A stretch of 64,000 nucleotides of DNA from Anaerococcus prevotii DSM 20548 (GCF_000024105.1 NC_013171.1:558001-622000); one strand, 5' to 3'. Counted from the first letter of the stretch, positions 16,073 through 25,073 are shown. Made by a program: numbers and translations. The notes: generated by a model from the letters alone, not told the origin.

Positions 16073-16866
16073 AATTTGCCTTTATGAGAAAGGCCCTACT
16101 TTCGGGATTTCTCTTATCTATAATGATTCCTCTAATAGGGATTGTCATGGTCAATAGAAAAACTTCAATGATAGGTGATGCCCTATCCCATACGGCCCTT
16201 ACAGGAGTAGCCATGGGACTAATCTTAGGTTTTGATCCGCTCTTAGGATCGGCTATTGTATGTGTAATAGCTGCCTTCCTTATAGAATTTATTAGGAAAA
16301 AGCTCCCTCAATACGGGGATATGGCAACAGCTGTTATCATGAGTACAGGACTCGGAATTGCAGCGATTCTTTCTGATTTCGCTCCGGGAGGTAATTCTTT
16401 TGAATCTTATCTATTCGGTTCGATTTCATCAGTTACAAGTGCGGATGTATTAAACACTAGCCTTATTTTTATCTTGGTTCTTGCCCTATGCATCAGTAGA
16501 TACTCAGCACTTTTGGCAATTTCGATAGATAATAATACAGCTAGGCTTGCAGGAGTTAAGGTAAAGATAATAGATATGATATTTACTTTCCTATCAGCTG
16601 TGACAATTGCCCTTGCGGTTAAAATTATAGGAGCCTTGATGGTTACAAGCTTAATAGTTCTTCCAGTAGCAACTAGTTTGATTATATCTAGATCTTATAA
16701 GCAAACTTTCTTTGTAACTATAATCCTTGGAATAATATATATGATGGCAGGAATCATTCTTTCCTTTCATTTCGATATCAAACCAGGAGGAGCTATTGTA
16801 GTAAATGCAGTTATTGGAATGTTAATTTTTGCCTTGTATAAGAAAATGAGAAAAACTAAAGCATAA
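16066..16866 (+). CDS. znuB: zinc ABC transporter permease
   Basis: ABC-3 family metal permease with about eight hydrophobic helices (266 residues). Conserved segments are MIGDALSHTALTGVAMG, LPQYGDMATAVIMS and KIIGALMVTSLIVLPVATSL. It forms the membrane channel for the first znu operon and closely parallels the permease at 37281-38090. A hairpin terminator follows, closing the operon. Confidence 0.95.
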   Translation: MLEFAFMRKALLSGFLLSIMIPLIGIVMVNRKTSMIGDALSHTALTGVAMGLILGFDPLLGSAIVCVIAAFLIEFIRKKLPQYGDMATAVIMSTGLGIAAILSDFAPGGNSFESYLFGSISSVTSADVLNTSLIFILVLALCISRYSALLAISIDNNTARLAGVKVKIIDMIFTFLSAVTIALAVKIIGALMVTSLIVLPVATSLIISRSYKQTFFVTIILGIIYMMAGIILSFHFDIKPGGAIVVNAVIGMLIFALYKKMRKTKA

Positions 16867-16872
16867 AGACAT

Positions 16873-16902
16873 AACTAGCGGATTTATTTCTGCTAGTTTT
16901 TA
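16873..16902 (+). terminator. terminator of first zinc operon
   Basis: AACTAGC (16873-16879) pairs with GCTAGTT (16892-16898), followed by TTT. Confidence 0.8.
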
Positions 16903-16964
16903 TTTGTAAAAGAAATTATGGGTATAAATAGGATAAGGATTAGACTTAATATAAGGAGAATTAA

Positions 16965-18335
16965 ATGACTGATTTAAATAGTATTATTGATAGACAAAGA
17001 GAATTTTTCTATGGAGGTTTTACCAAAACGGAAGACTTCAGAAGGAAAAAACTTGAAAGACTAAGAGATTTAATAGATTTATGCGAAGAAAATATCCTTC
17101 ATGCCCTAGATCTAGATTTGGGAAAGGCGAACTTTGAAGCTTATGTAAGTGAAATATCATTTGCCAAGGAAGAGATAAATTTCGCCCTTGATAATCTCAG
17201 TGACTGGATGAAGCCAGTTAGGGAAAAGACTCCCCTTACTGCCATGCCTGCCAAATCATACAGTCTATATGAGCCTTTGGGAGTAACTCTCATCATAGCT
17301 CCATGGAATTATCCTTTCCTTTTGGCAATCGATCCTTTAATAGGAGCTATAGCATCTGGAAATACCGTAATTCTTAAGACATCTTCTAAGACCAAAGAGA
17401 CTTCTAAACTTATCAGATCTATGCTAAATGATTACTTCGAGGAAGAATTTATTTATGTTGTAGATAATGATGAGGTAAGCCATAAAGAATTACTCGAAGG
17501 AAAATACGACCATATCTTCTATACCGGAGGCAAAAGTGTCGGCAAGCATATTATGAAAAAGGCCAGCGAAAACCTCACCAAAGTTACCCTAGAACTCGGT
17601 GGAAAAAGCCCTTGTATTGTAGATAGAACAGCAGATCTCGATAATGCAGCGAGGTCCATCATGTGGGGTAAGACTCTAAATGCTGGACAGACTTGTGTAG
17701 CACCAGATTATATCCTAGTTGATTTAGCTGTTAAAGAAAAGTTCATAGGAAAATTAAAAGAGGCTATGATAGAATTTTACGGCCTAGATCCTCTAACATC
17801 CAAGGATTACGGAAGGATCATCAATGAGGACCATCTCGATAGGCTTCTAGGACTTCTTGACGGAGAAGATATAATAGCAGGAGGGATTTACGATAGGGAA
17901 AATCTCAAGCTTATGCCTACAATAGTAGATGGGGTAGACTTTAATAGTAAGCTTATGGAAGATGAAATATTTGGACCGATTATTCCTATCCTAACCTATG
18001 ATGATATAAATCCAATCCTTTACAAGATTAAAACCATGCCAAAACCACTTGCCTTCTATCTTTTCTCAGAAGATGAGAGACTTATAGAAAAGATTATGTA
18101 TAATATGGAGTTTGGTAATGGCTGTGTCAATGATTGTATAATAGAGATTGCAAGTCCTTATCTAGAATTTGGTGGAGTAGGAGAAAGCGGTATGGGAGGA
18201 TATCATGGCTACAATAGCTTTGTGAATTTCTCCAACAAAAAAAGCATAATGGAGACTCCATCAAGCATGAAGGCAAATATAAAATACCCTCCTTATGAAG
18301 ATGGGAAATTAAACTTTGTAAAGAAAGTATTATAA
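16965..18335 (+). CDS. aldehyde dehydrogenase (class 3 / fatty-aldehyde type)
   Basis: NAD(P)-dependent oxidation of aldehydes. Catalytic Cys244 lies in NAGQTCVAPDY, and the general-base Glu in TLELGGKSPCIV (about residue 210). PWNYPFLL and the C-terminal FGGVGESGMGGYHG block place it with the short (about 455-residue) class 3 / YwdH-like enzymes. Monocistronic, with ribosome site AAGGAGA. Substrate is not determined by sequence. Confidence 0.93.
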   Translation: MTDLNSIIDRQREFFYGGFTKTEDFRRKKLERLRDLIDLCEENILHALDLDLGKANFEAYVSEISFAKEEINFALDNLSDWMKPVREKTPLTAMPAKSYSLYEPLGVTLIIAPWNYPFLLAIDPLIGAIASGNTVILKTSSKTKETSKLIRSMLNDYFEEEFIYVVDNDEVSHKELLEGKYDHIFYTGGKSVGKHIMKKASENLTKVTLELGGKSPCIVDRTADLDNAARSIMWGKTLNAGQTCVAPDYILVDLAVKEKFIGKLKEAMIEFYGLDPLTSKDYGRIINEDHLDRLLGLLDGEDIIAGGIYDRENLKLMPTIVDGVDFNSKLMEDEIFGPIIPILTYDDINPILYKIKTMPKPLAFYLFSEDERLIEKIMYNMEFGNGCVNDCIIEIASPYLEFGGVGESGMGGYHGYNSFVNFSNKKSIMETPSSMKANIKYPPYEDGKLNFVKKVL

Positions 18336-18417
18336 TGTAAATAAAAGTAGTATTCTATTCACATACTAAGTGATGACTAGCTAATACTAGATATTAGGCA
18401 TAAGTATATTCTCAAAT

Positions 18418-18490
18418 AAGCTATTTCTAAAGAAATAAATATTTTCTTACTGTGGTCAATATTTATTTTAACTAGCAATAGCTTTTTTTT
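18418..18490 (+). terminator. two-tier terminator after aldehyde dehydrogenase
   Basis: Outer stem AAGCTATT (18418-18425) with AATAGCTT (18477-18484) and an eight-T tail. Inside is an 11-base stem AAATAAATATT (18433-18443) with AATATTTATTT (18458-18468). Confidence 0.75.
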
Positions 18491-18499
18491 GTACAAAAA

Positions 18500-18525
18500 A
18501 ACCAGGTCCAAATAAAGACCTGGTT
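18500..18525 (-). terminator. terminator of the flavodiiron gene
   Basis: AACCAGGTC (18500-18508) and GACCTGGTT (18517-18525) form a perfect 9-base stem. On the minus strand it is followed by a T run (18499-18494). Confidence 0.9.
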
Positions 18526-18534
18526 AATTAAATT

Positions 18535-19752
18535 TTATTTATTTTTGCTATCCATATCAGCTTTGATTGCTTTAGCAAGTTCTGCGATTTGTTCAACTTG
18601 TTCCATCTTGACACCAGAGTTGATTTTTACATCTTCTCCTATATATTCAAGCTTAGCAGTAGATAGGATTTCCTTAGAAATCTCTAGACTTCTACCACCC
18701 CAAGACCAGTTGTTTAGGAAGGATACAGACTTGTTAGTAAATCCTGTTCCAACAAGTTCTCTTAGGAAGGCATCCATCTTGTAGTAAAGTCCTGAGTTGT
18801 AGTTGATTGGTGCAAATACTGAGTGAGAGAATCTGTGGCAGTCACTAATTGGATATGAAACATCCCAGTCAGCAACGTCATAAACCTTGATATTTTCAAC
18901 ACCAAGTTCAGCAAGCTTAACTGCGAGGATGTCGGCTGCTTCTTCAGTATCTCCATACATTGATGCATAAACAATAACTACTCCGTCTTCTTCTGCTGTA
19001 AAGGTTGACCAGTGGTTGTATTTGTCCATGATAAAGTTTATTGATTCTTCATCCTTGTATACTGGTCCGTGAAGAGGAAGGATAGCATTTATTGGAAGGC
19101 CGTCGATTTTCTTGAAGGCATTTTGAACCATCTTGCCAAACTTACCTACTATATTGATGTAGTATCTTCTAGCTTGTTCTAGCCAGTCTCCCTTGTGGAT
19201 TACCTTAGCTGCATCAATATTTCCTTCGATTACGTTAAAGGAACCAAAGGCATCTGCTGAGAAGAGGAGGCCTTCTGTTGTTTCGTAAGTCATCATAACT
19301 TCTGGCCAGTGAACCATTGGTGTGAAGACAAATTTTAGATTTCTCTTACCAAGATTTAGCTCATCCCCATCTTTAACTTCGTAGTATCTGTCCTTAAACT
19401 CATCATTGTAGAATTGTTCGTAGAACTTAAAGGTCTTTGCATTTCCAACAAACTTTGCATTTGGCCATTCTCTCATACAAAAATCGATATTTCTACAGTG
19501 ATCTGGCTCCATGTGCTCGATTACTATATAGTCAAGGTCTTCTCCGTCAAGACTTGCCTTGATATTGTCTATATATCTTCTAGTGAAGGCAGCATCAACA
19601 GAATCCATCAAAACATTTTTCTCATCTCTTATGACATATGAATTGTAGCAAACGCCGTTTGTTAGCTCAAACATATTCTCGAATCTGTCAATTCTTCTAT
19701 CGTTAACTCCAACCCAATAGATATTGTCTAGTACTTCAATAATATTATGCAT
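18535..19752 (-). CDS. fprA: FprA-type flavodiiron protein (oxygen/NO reductase)
   Basis: Cytoplasmic enzyme of anaerobes that reduces O2 to water or NO to N2O. Residues about 1-250 are a metallo-beta-lactamase-like diiron domain with ligands in HMEPDH (His80, Glu82, Asp84, His85), MVHWPE (His148), SADAFG (Asp167) and LPLHGP. Residues about 255-400 are a flavodoxin domain with FMN loop YASMYGDTEEAA. At 405 residues it has no extra rubredoxin or flavin-reductase domain, so an external electron donor is needed. An extended -10 (TGGTATAAT, 19793-19785) precedes it. Convergent with the aldehyde dehydrogenase. Confidence 0.95.
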   Translation of the reverse strand: MHNIIEVLDNIYWVGVNDRRIDRFENMFELTNGVCYNSYVIRDEKNVLMDSVDAAFTRRYIDNIKASLDGEDLDYIVIEHMEPDHCRNIDFCMREWPNAKFVGNAKTFKFYEQFYNDEFKDRYYEVKDGDELNLGKRNLKFVFTPMVHWPEVMMTYETTEGLLFSADAFGSFNVIEGNIDAAKVIHKGDWLEQARRYYINIVGKFGKMVQNAFKKIDGLPINAILPLHGPVYKDEESINFIMDKYNHWSTFTAEEDGVVIVYASMYGDTEEAADILAVKLAELGVENIKVYDVADWDVSYPISDCHRFSHSVFAPINYNSGLYYKMDAFLRELVGTGFTNKSVSFLNNWSWGGRSLEISKEILSTAKLEYIGEDVKINSGVKMEQVEQIAELAKAIKADMDSKNK

Positions 19753-19832
19753 TCTAACTCCTTTGATAATTTATTGTTAATTAAATTATACCAGATATTT
19801 AAAAAAAATAAATTATATATAAATGATTATTG

Positions 19833-19845
19833 TTATCAGTGATAA
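19833..19845. promoter_or_regulatory. candidate operator palindrome upstream of fprA
   Basis: TTATCA-G-TGATAA is a perfect 13-base palindrome about 45 bases upstream of the fprA -10 element. It resembles Fur/PerR-family 7-1-7 sites in style. The regulator is unknown. Confidence 0.4.
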
Positions 19846-19912
19846 TCCGAAAAAAATTAATTTTTATATTTTACTAAGAAAGTATGTTAGAAATAATTTA
19901 TTTGGGTATATA

Positions 19913-19918
19913 TATTAT
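19913..19918 (+). promoter_or_regulatory. candidate -10 of the structured leader RNA
   Basis: TATTAT would start transcription at about 19925, exactly where the outer stem of the leader begins. No clear -35 is seen. Confidence 0.4.
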
Positions 19919-19924
19919 GAAAAC

Positions 19925-20068
19925 AATTACATGAGTTTTAGGATGATACGTCTTATCTACTATAAAACTATCTAACAGATTTTACGAGAGATGAAATATA
20001 GTTTTATGATGCCTAATCAATAGTTTATCTAAGGCTTTATGGATGGTAGGACGAACACTTATGTAATT
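19925..20068 (+). ncRNA. candidate structured leader RNA, unknown class
   Basis: A nested multi-stem fold. P1 is AATTACATGAGT (19925-19936) with ACTTATGTAATT (20057-20068), 12 pairs with one G-U. P2 is CGTCTTATC (19949-19957) with GGTAGGACG (20045-20053), 9 pairs. P3 is ATAAAACTAT (19962-19971) with ATAGTTTTAT (19998-20007), 10 pairs. A weak P4 is GCCT (20011) with AGGC (20032). The result is a three-way junction of about 144 bases, 26 bases before an acyl-CoA dehydrogenase gene. I could not match it to riboswitch classes I know. No terminator follows, so any control would be at translation or RNA stability. Confidence 0.5.
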
Positions 20069-20094
20069 TATTATGAATTATAAAAGGAGATATA

Positions 20095-21780
20095 ATGGGA
20101 TACAATTTACCAAAAGATTTAGAAGAATTTAGAAAAGTAGTAAGAGATTTTGCTGAAGAAAAGATTAGACCAATTGCTTTTCACTTAGACCAAACTAAAG
20201 AATTTCCGAAAGAAATAGTAAAACAAATGGGAGAGATGGGACTAATGGGTATACCATTTCCCGAAGAATACGGTGGAGCAGGACTTACTAACCAACACTA
20301 CGCTATAGCAGTAGAAGAGCTATCTAGAGTGGATGGTGGTGTAGGAGTAATTTGCTCAGCCCATACATCTCTAGGTACTTGGGGACTTAACGAATTTGGT
20401 AATGAAGAGCAAAAGGAAAAATATCTAAGACCTCTTCTAACAGGTAAGTCCATAGGTGGATTCGGACTTACAGAAGAAAACGCAGGATCAGACTCTGCTG
20501 GAACAGAAACTACAGCTGTTCTAAAGGGAGATCATTATGTATTAAATGGTAAGAAGATTTTCATTACTAACGCTCCAGAAGCACAAACTTATCTAGTAAC
20601 AGCAGTTACAACACCTGGCAAGGGTAACCACGGTATATCAATGTTTATCGTAGACAAAGATTTCGAAGGATTTACCTTCTCTGAACCATATGACAAACTC
20701 GGTATCAGATCATCAGTTACCGCAGAGCTTCACTTTAAGGATGTAAAAGTTCCAAAAGAAAACCTCCTAGGTGAAGAAGGTAAGGGCTTCAAATATGCTA
20801 TGATGATCCTAGACGGTGGTAGAATTGGTATAGCTTCCCAAGCTTTAGGTATAGCTCAAGGTGCTTATGAATCAGCTAAAGAATACGGACTTGCTCGTGA
20901 ACAATTCGGAGAAGCAATCGCAAGAATGCAACACAACTCCTTTATCCTAGCAGATATGGCAACAGAGCTTAAGGCAGCTAGACTATTAATCTATGATGCA
21001 GCTCAGAAGAAAGATGCCCACGTTCCTTATGGTAAGGATGCTGCAATGGCTAAGCTATATGCATCAGATATGGCAGAGAAACTTACAAGCAAGGCCCTAC
21101 AACTTTACGGTGGATCTGGATTTATCAAGGGAGTAGATGTAGAAAGATACTACAGAGACTCTAAGATTACACAAATCTACGAAGGAACAAATGAAATAAT
21201 GAGACTAGTAATCTCAGGATATATCCTTCCAAGACCTGCTAAAAAAGACAAGAAGAAGGAAGCTCCTAAGAAAAAACAATCTCAAGTAGGAGATAGAAAA
21301 CTAGAAATCTTCAAGGGAGATGAGAAAGAAGCTGCTAAGAAATTAGTAGAAGCCCTAAAGAAAGAAGGATTCACATTTGATAAGAAAGACGTGGATCTAG
21401 AAGGAGCAATCGAAGAAGCAGACTCAGTAGTAGCTGCTGGTATGGGAATTGGTGAAGAACAAAACCTTGAAATGATCAAAGAACTTGCCAAAGAAACAGG
21501 CTCAGTACTTTCATCATCAAGACCAGCTTCCCAAGTTAGAGGATACGTTCCAACAAATAGATTTATCGGTCTATCAGGTAAGAAATTTGCTGGTAAACTA
21601 TACATCGGTGTAGGTATCTCAGGAGCAATGCAACACTTAAGAGGAATTCCAGAAGCTGGAACAATAGTTGTAATCAACAACGACGAAAGCGCAGCATTCT
21701 TCGACAACTGTGACTACGGTATAGTAGGAGACTTCCACAAAGTAGTACCAGCCCTAATAGAAGAAATTAAAAACGCATAA
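20095..21780 (+). CDS. acyl-CoA dehydrogenase fused to EtfA-type FAD domain
   Basis: Residues 1-380 form a complete acyl-CoA dehydrogenase of the short-chain/butyryl type, with FGLTEENAGSDSAG, and the catalytic base Glu363 in YEGTNEIM. A Lys-rich linker (about 383-400) follows. Residues about 400-561 match the C-terminal FAD domain of electron-transfer flavoprotein alpha subunit, with SSSRPASQVRGYVP, GKLYIGVGISGAMQHLRG and VVINNDESAAFFDNCDYGIVGD. The enzyme thus carries its own ETF flavin domain. No etfB lies within the window. A GC-rich terminator ends the transcript. Confidence 0.92.
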   Translation: MGYNLPKDLEEFRKVVRDFAEEKIRPIAFHLDQTKEFPKEIVKQMGEMGLMGIPFPEEYGGAGLTNQHYAIAVEELSRVDGGVGVICSAHTSLGTWGLNEFGNEEQKEKYLRPLLTGKSIGGFGLTEENAGSDSAGTETTAVLKGDHYVLNGKKIFITNAPEAQTYLVTAVTTPGKGNHGISMFIVDKDFEGFTFSEPYDKLGIRSSVTAELHFKDVKVPKENLLGEEGKGFKYAMMILDGGRIGIASQALGIAQGAYESAKEYGLAREQFGEAIARMQHNSFILADMATELKAARLLIYDAAQKKDAHVPYGKDAAMAKLYASDMAEKLTSKALQLYGGSGFIKGVDVERYYRDSKITQIYEGTNEIMRLVISGYILPRPAKKDKKKEAPKKKQSQVGDRKLEIFKGDEKEAAKKLVEALKKEGFTFDKKDVDLEGAIEEADSVVAAGMGIGEEQNLEMIKELAKETGSVLSSSRPASQVRGYVPTNRFIGLSGKKFAGKLYIGVGISGAMQHLRGIPEAGTIVVINNDESAAFFDNCDYGIVGDFHKVVPALIEEIKNA

Positions 21781-21795
21781 GAAGAAAAATAAAAG

Positions 21796-21815
21796 GAGGC
21801 CGCAAGGCCTCTTTT
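21796..21815 (+). terminator. terminator after the dehydrogenase-EtfA fusion
   Basis: GAGGCC (21796-21801), GCAA loop, GGCCTC (21806-21811), TTTT. Confidence 0.85.
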
Positions 21816-21879
21816 CTGTGCAAATTTTTATCATTTTTAGTTTAAGAAAAAATACTTATTAGATAAAGTATTTTCTAAA

Positions 21880-22392
21880 TTAGAGATTTTTACCTATAAA
21901 TTCCTTCAAGGCTTCTATCAAATCATCAGAAGTCTTGTAGATTCTTGGCTTATCAAACTCATTTCCATCTTTATCTACATAGGCAAGGCCTGTAATAAGC
22001 TTGTTGATATAGAGAAAGTCGTTTTGGAAGACGTCTTTTTTGATTTCTCTTAGCTTATCATCCCTATCATTTCCTGTAAGCCTAATATCTGTATAAAGCT
22101 CAAAGATTGGGATTCCTCTCTCGAAAGCTATGCCCATCTCTCCTGCAAGGCCCAAGTCCTTGGTATCCATTAAGGCAATAAGCAAGTCGCTTTCTTTAAG
22201 TCTCTTATAATCTGCCAACAAAATATCTGCCCCACTAGCAAAACCAGCAGACTTATCGTTGATTTCTAGATTATCTGCTGGATTGTATAGGTCGATCTTT
22301 TCCTTAAATTCATTTTCTAAAGCGTCTTGGACCTTTTTTGCTTGAAGTCTTTGACCTTCAGTAAACAGGTCACATCCTAAATATATTTTCAT
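21880..22392 (-). CDS. nucleoside 2-deoxyribosyltransferase-like protein
   Basis: A 170-residue Rossmann-like protein with IYLGCDLFTEGQR at the N-terminus, GADILLADYKRLKESDLLIALMD in the middle and LGLAGEMGIAFERGIPIF, the site corresponding to the catalytic Glu region of deoxyribosyltransferases. Likely acts on nucleosides or nucleotides (salvage or house-cleaning). I chose ATG 22392, six bases after GAGGTG; the upstream GTG lies inside that ribosome site. Divergent from nadE. Confidence 0.82.
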   Translation of the reverse strand: MKIYLGCDLFTEGQRLQAKKVQDALENEFKEKIDLYNPADNLEINDKSAGFASGADILLADYKRLKESDLLIALMDTKDLGLAGEMGIAFERGIPIFELYTDIRLTGNDRDDKLREIKKDVFQNDFLYINKLITGLAYVDKDGNEFDKPRIYKTSDDLIEALKEFIGKNL

Positions 22393-22474
22393 AAATTTCA
22401 CCTCGCTTTAATTATATCAGATAAAAAAATTTACTAAAACACCTTTATCAAATATAATAGAAGGAGAGGTACTT

Positions 22475-24277
22475 ATGAAGAAAAATATTAAAATACTAGC
22501 GACTAACTTCGACCTTGAATTAGGTCAAGTCGGCAAAAATTTAGAAAAAATTAAAAATATAGTTAAAAATGCAGAAAAGGAAGGAGTAAATATCATCTCC
22601 TTACCAGAGCTTGCCCTTACGGGAGCTTCTTTGTATGACTTATATAAGGAAGAGGTCCTAATAAAAAGGGTAGAAGAGGCATTAGTAGATCTCATTGACT
22701 TCTCCAAGGCTTATGATTTGCTAATAAGCTTGGGAGCTCCTCTAAGAAGCGAAGGAAAGCTCTACAATACTATAATTTTCATCAAAAAAGGTGAAATATT
22801 AACAAGTTTTGTCAAAGAAGAGTTAAAAAATTACGAGAAGATGATATTTTCTACAGAAACTCCGAACTATTTTACCCTAGGTTCTTGCGATTTTCCTGCA
22901 GATATCATCTCTCCAGTAGAAGTCGGCGGACTTAAGATCGGTGTAGCTATAGGGGAAGATGAAAGGACAAATAGTCCGTCTTCGCTTTTCTTTAAGGATA
23001 GGGGAGCAGATATTATCCTAAACCCAAACGCCTACGAAAAACAAGCCTTATCCATAGATAAGACTATAGGAGATATCAAATTTCTTTCCAAAAACACAGT
23101 TTACGTATCGACTGGGACCGGGAAGGGAGAATCAAGTACGGATACAGTCTTTCAAGGGCTTAACCTTATAGCAGATGATGGGAAGCTTATATCTGTTAAG
23201 GAAAATGAGGGAGTCTCTTACACCAAGGACTTCGATCTAGATGAAAACAGTCCAAGCTCTTTCAATAATTTTACAGATGAAAAGATAGAGGTAGACAAGT
23301 TTCCATATTTACCAAAAAAGGAAGATGAGGATATATTTGTAAGGGACGTCTTAGAAATAGCATCCTCTGCTCTTCTTACAAGGATGAGAAAAATTGGTGT
23401 AGAAGATACCTTTATCGGAGTATCCGGTGGCCTTGATTCAACTATGGCCCTTATATTCCTAACCTATGCTTACAAAAAGGCTGGCATATCTAAGGAGAAA
23501 ATCCACGCCTACACTATGCCAGCATTTGCCACAAGCAAGAGAACTAAGTTCAATGCCTATATCCTATGTGAGGCTTTGGGAATTAAGCTTACTGAGATTG
23601 ATATATCAGAAGCAGTGAAGGTCCACCTAGCTGATATTGGCCACGACCTAGAAAGCCAAGATACAGCCTACGAAAACGCCCAAGCCAGAGAAAGGACCCA
23701 AGTCCTCCTTGACCTTGCCAATATGTATGGGGGAATTGTGATAGGAACTGGGGACTTATCTGAATGCATGCAGGGATTTGCGACCTTTAACGGGGACCAT
23801 ATCAGTAACTATGCCCTAAATGCGACCCTGACCAAGACCCACCTTCGCTTTATCGTAGGTCACATTGCTGAGAATACTGAAAATAAAGACCTTGGCAAGG
23901 TCCTAAAAGATATAATCGATACGCCAATCTCTCCAGAGCTTAAGAGTGAAGATAAGGGTACTATTAGCCAAAAGACAGAAGATATAATAGGTCCTTACGA
24001 GCTAATTGACTTTTTCATCTACCATCATTTAAAATACCACAGAAGACCAAAAGAAATATATGACTTGGCAAGACTTGCCTTTAGGGATGATTATGAAGAT
24101 GAAGTTATCAAGAAATGGCTTGTTTCATATTTCAAGAGATTTTCAGCATCACAATTTAAGAGGGCTACCGCAGTCGACGGTCCAAATATCACAGGCCTTT
24201 CAACTTCTCCAAGGCTAGGTTTTAAGATTGCATCAGATATGGCAAGTGGCTTGTACTTGGACGATTTAAATGAATAA
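22475..24277 (+). CDS. nadE: NAD+ synthetase with degenerate glutaminase domain
   Basis: Two-domain NAD synthetase (600 residues). Residues 1-270 are a nitrilase-fold glutamine amidotransferase domain, and residues about 285-600 the synthetase with the PP-loop SGGLDSTMAL (317-326) and TGDLSECMQGF. Glu45 (LPELALTG) and Lys114 of the amidase triad are in place. However, the position of the nucleophilic cysteine, normally in GVxICED, reads GVAIGED: Gly160 (codon GGG at 22952-22954). Glutamine hydrolysis should therefore be lost and the enzyme would depend on free ammonia, unless another Cys (for example Cys138) substitutes. Confidence 0.93.
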   Translation: MKKNIKILATNFDLELGQVGKNLEKIKNIVKNAEKEGVNIISLPELALTGASLYDLYKEEVLIKRVEEALVDLIDFSKAYDLLISLGAPLRSEGKLYNTIIFIKKGEILTSFVKEELKNYEKMIFSTETPNYFTLGSCDFPADIISPVEVGGLKIGVAIGEDERTNSPSSLFFKDRGADIILNPNAYEKQALSIDKTIGDIKFLSKNTVYVSTGTGKGESSTDTVFQGLNLIADDGKLISVKENEGVSYTKDFDLDENSPSSFNNFTDEKIEVDKFPYLPKKEDEDIFVRDVLEIASSALLTRMRKIGVEDTFIGVSGGLDSTMALIFLTYAYKKAGISKEKIHAYTMPAFATSKRTKFNAYILCEALGIKLTEIDISEAVKVHLADIGHDLESQDTAYENAQARERTQVLLDLANMYGGIVIGTGDLSECMQGFATFNGDHISNYALNATLTKTHLRFIVGHIAENTENKDLGKVLKDIIDTPISPELKSEDKGTISQKTEDIIGPYELIDFFIYHHLKYHRRPKEIYDLARLAFRDDYEDEVIKKWLVSYFKRFSASQFKRATAVDGPNITGLSTSPRLGFKIASDMASGLYLDDLNE

Positions 24278-25073
24278 GAGAAAAATAGGCCTAGGACTTT
24301 TGGGAGCAGGTCTTGGCCTAGGCTATTACATCAACAGACAGTGTTTCTATGCCAAGGAAAAGAGGGTGACTCTTTACTCAAAAAAGGCTAAAAGTCCTAT
24401 AAGAATCACACAGATATCGGACTTTCATTCCAATGTCCTTGCCAATCTAGGAGAAGTCCTTGGAAAGATTAAGGATTTCAATCCTCACTTTATTATCCTT
24501 ACAGGAGATATTATAGATTATGGGACAGAAAGAAAGATAGAAAGGTCAGTATTTTTCTTAAGGCACTTGATGAGTCTAGGATTTCCCTGCTATTATATAA
24601 GCGGCAACCATGAGGAAGCAGGTCCCAATCTCGATGTCTTTGCTAGAGAAATAAAAAAGCTAGGCATTGTATATTTATTTAATGATCAAAGATCTTTCTA
24701 TGTGGGGGAAAATAAAATAAATCTATATGGTCTGGGCCACTATGCAAGATTTTACGAAAAATATAAGCCCGAAAATGATTCTATTAATATCATCCTAAGC
24801 CATCTGTCAAGGGATGTAAGGGCGGAGGGACTTAGCGACTTTGACTTTATCTTCTCAGGTCACACCCATGGTGGACAAGTAAGGCTTCCTCTGATTGGAG
24901 CCCTTATTAGTCCCGGCGAGGGCTTTCTTCCTGATTATGATTCGGGAGTATTCTCATATAAAAATGGTATAATATATGTCGATAGTGGGCTAGGAAATAC
25001 CTTCCTGCCTTTGAGATTCCTAAATCCAATAGGATATTCCAATATCACTATCACAAATGGGTCTGTAGTTTAG
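24270..25073 (+). CDS. membrane-anchored metallophosphoesterase (YkuE type)
   Basis: Calcineurin-like phosphoesterase, 267 residues. The N-terminus has a glycine-rich hydrophobic anchor (about residues 5-20). Metal-binding motifs are in order: QISDFHSN, LTGDIIDYG, ISGNHEEAG, LSHLSRD and FSGHTHGGQVRLP. The YkuE family acts at the outer face or on UDP-diacylglucosamine-like lipids; the exact substrate is unknown. It overlaps nadE by 8 bases. Its last five codons and stop (25059-25073) overlap the 5' part of a tRNA-like sequence on the same strand. Confidence 0.88.
   Translation: MNKRKIGLGLLGAGLGLGYYINRQCFYAKEKRVTLYSKKAKSPIRITQISDFHSNVLANLGEVLGKIKDFNPHFIILTGDIIDYGTERKIERSVFFLRHLMSLGFPCYYISGNHEEAGPNLDVFAREIKKLGIVYLFNDQRSFYVGENKINLYGLGHYARFYEKYKPENDSINIILSHLSRDVRAEGLSDFDFIFSGHTHGGQVRLPLIGALISPGEGFLPDYDSGVFSYKNGIIYVDSGLGNTFLPLRFLNPIGYSNITITNGSVV

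Noticed and set aside
18361-18490. A separate small RNA between the aldehyde dehydrogenase and fprA genes
   Set aside because: The nested hairpins end in a T run right after the coding sequence and no promoter is evident. A two-tier terminator explains it.
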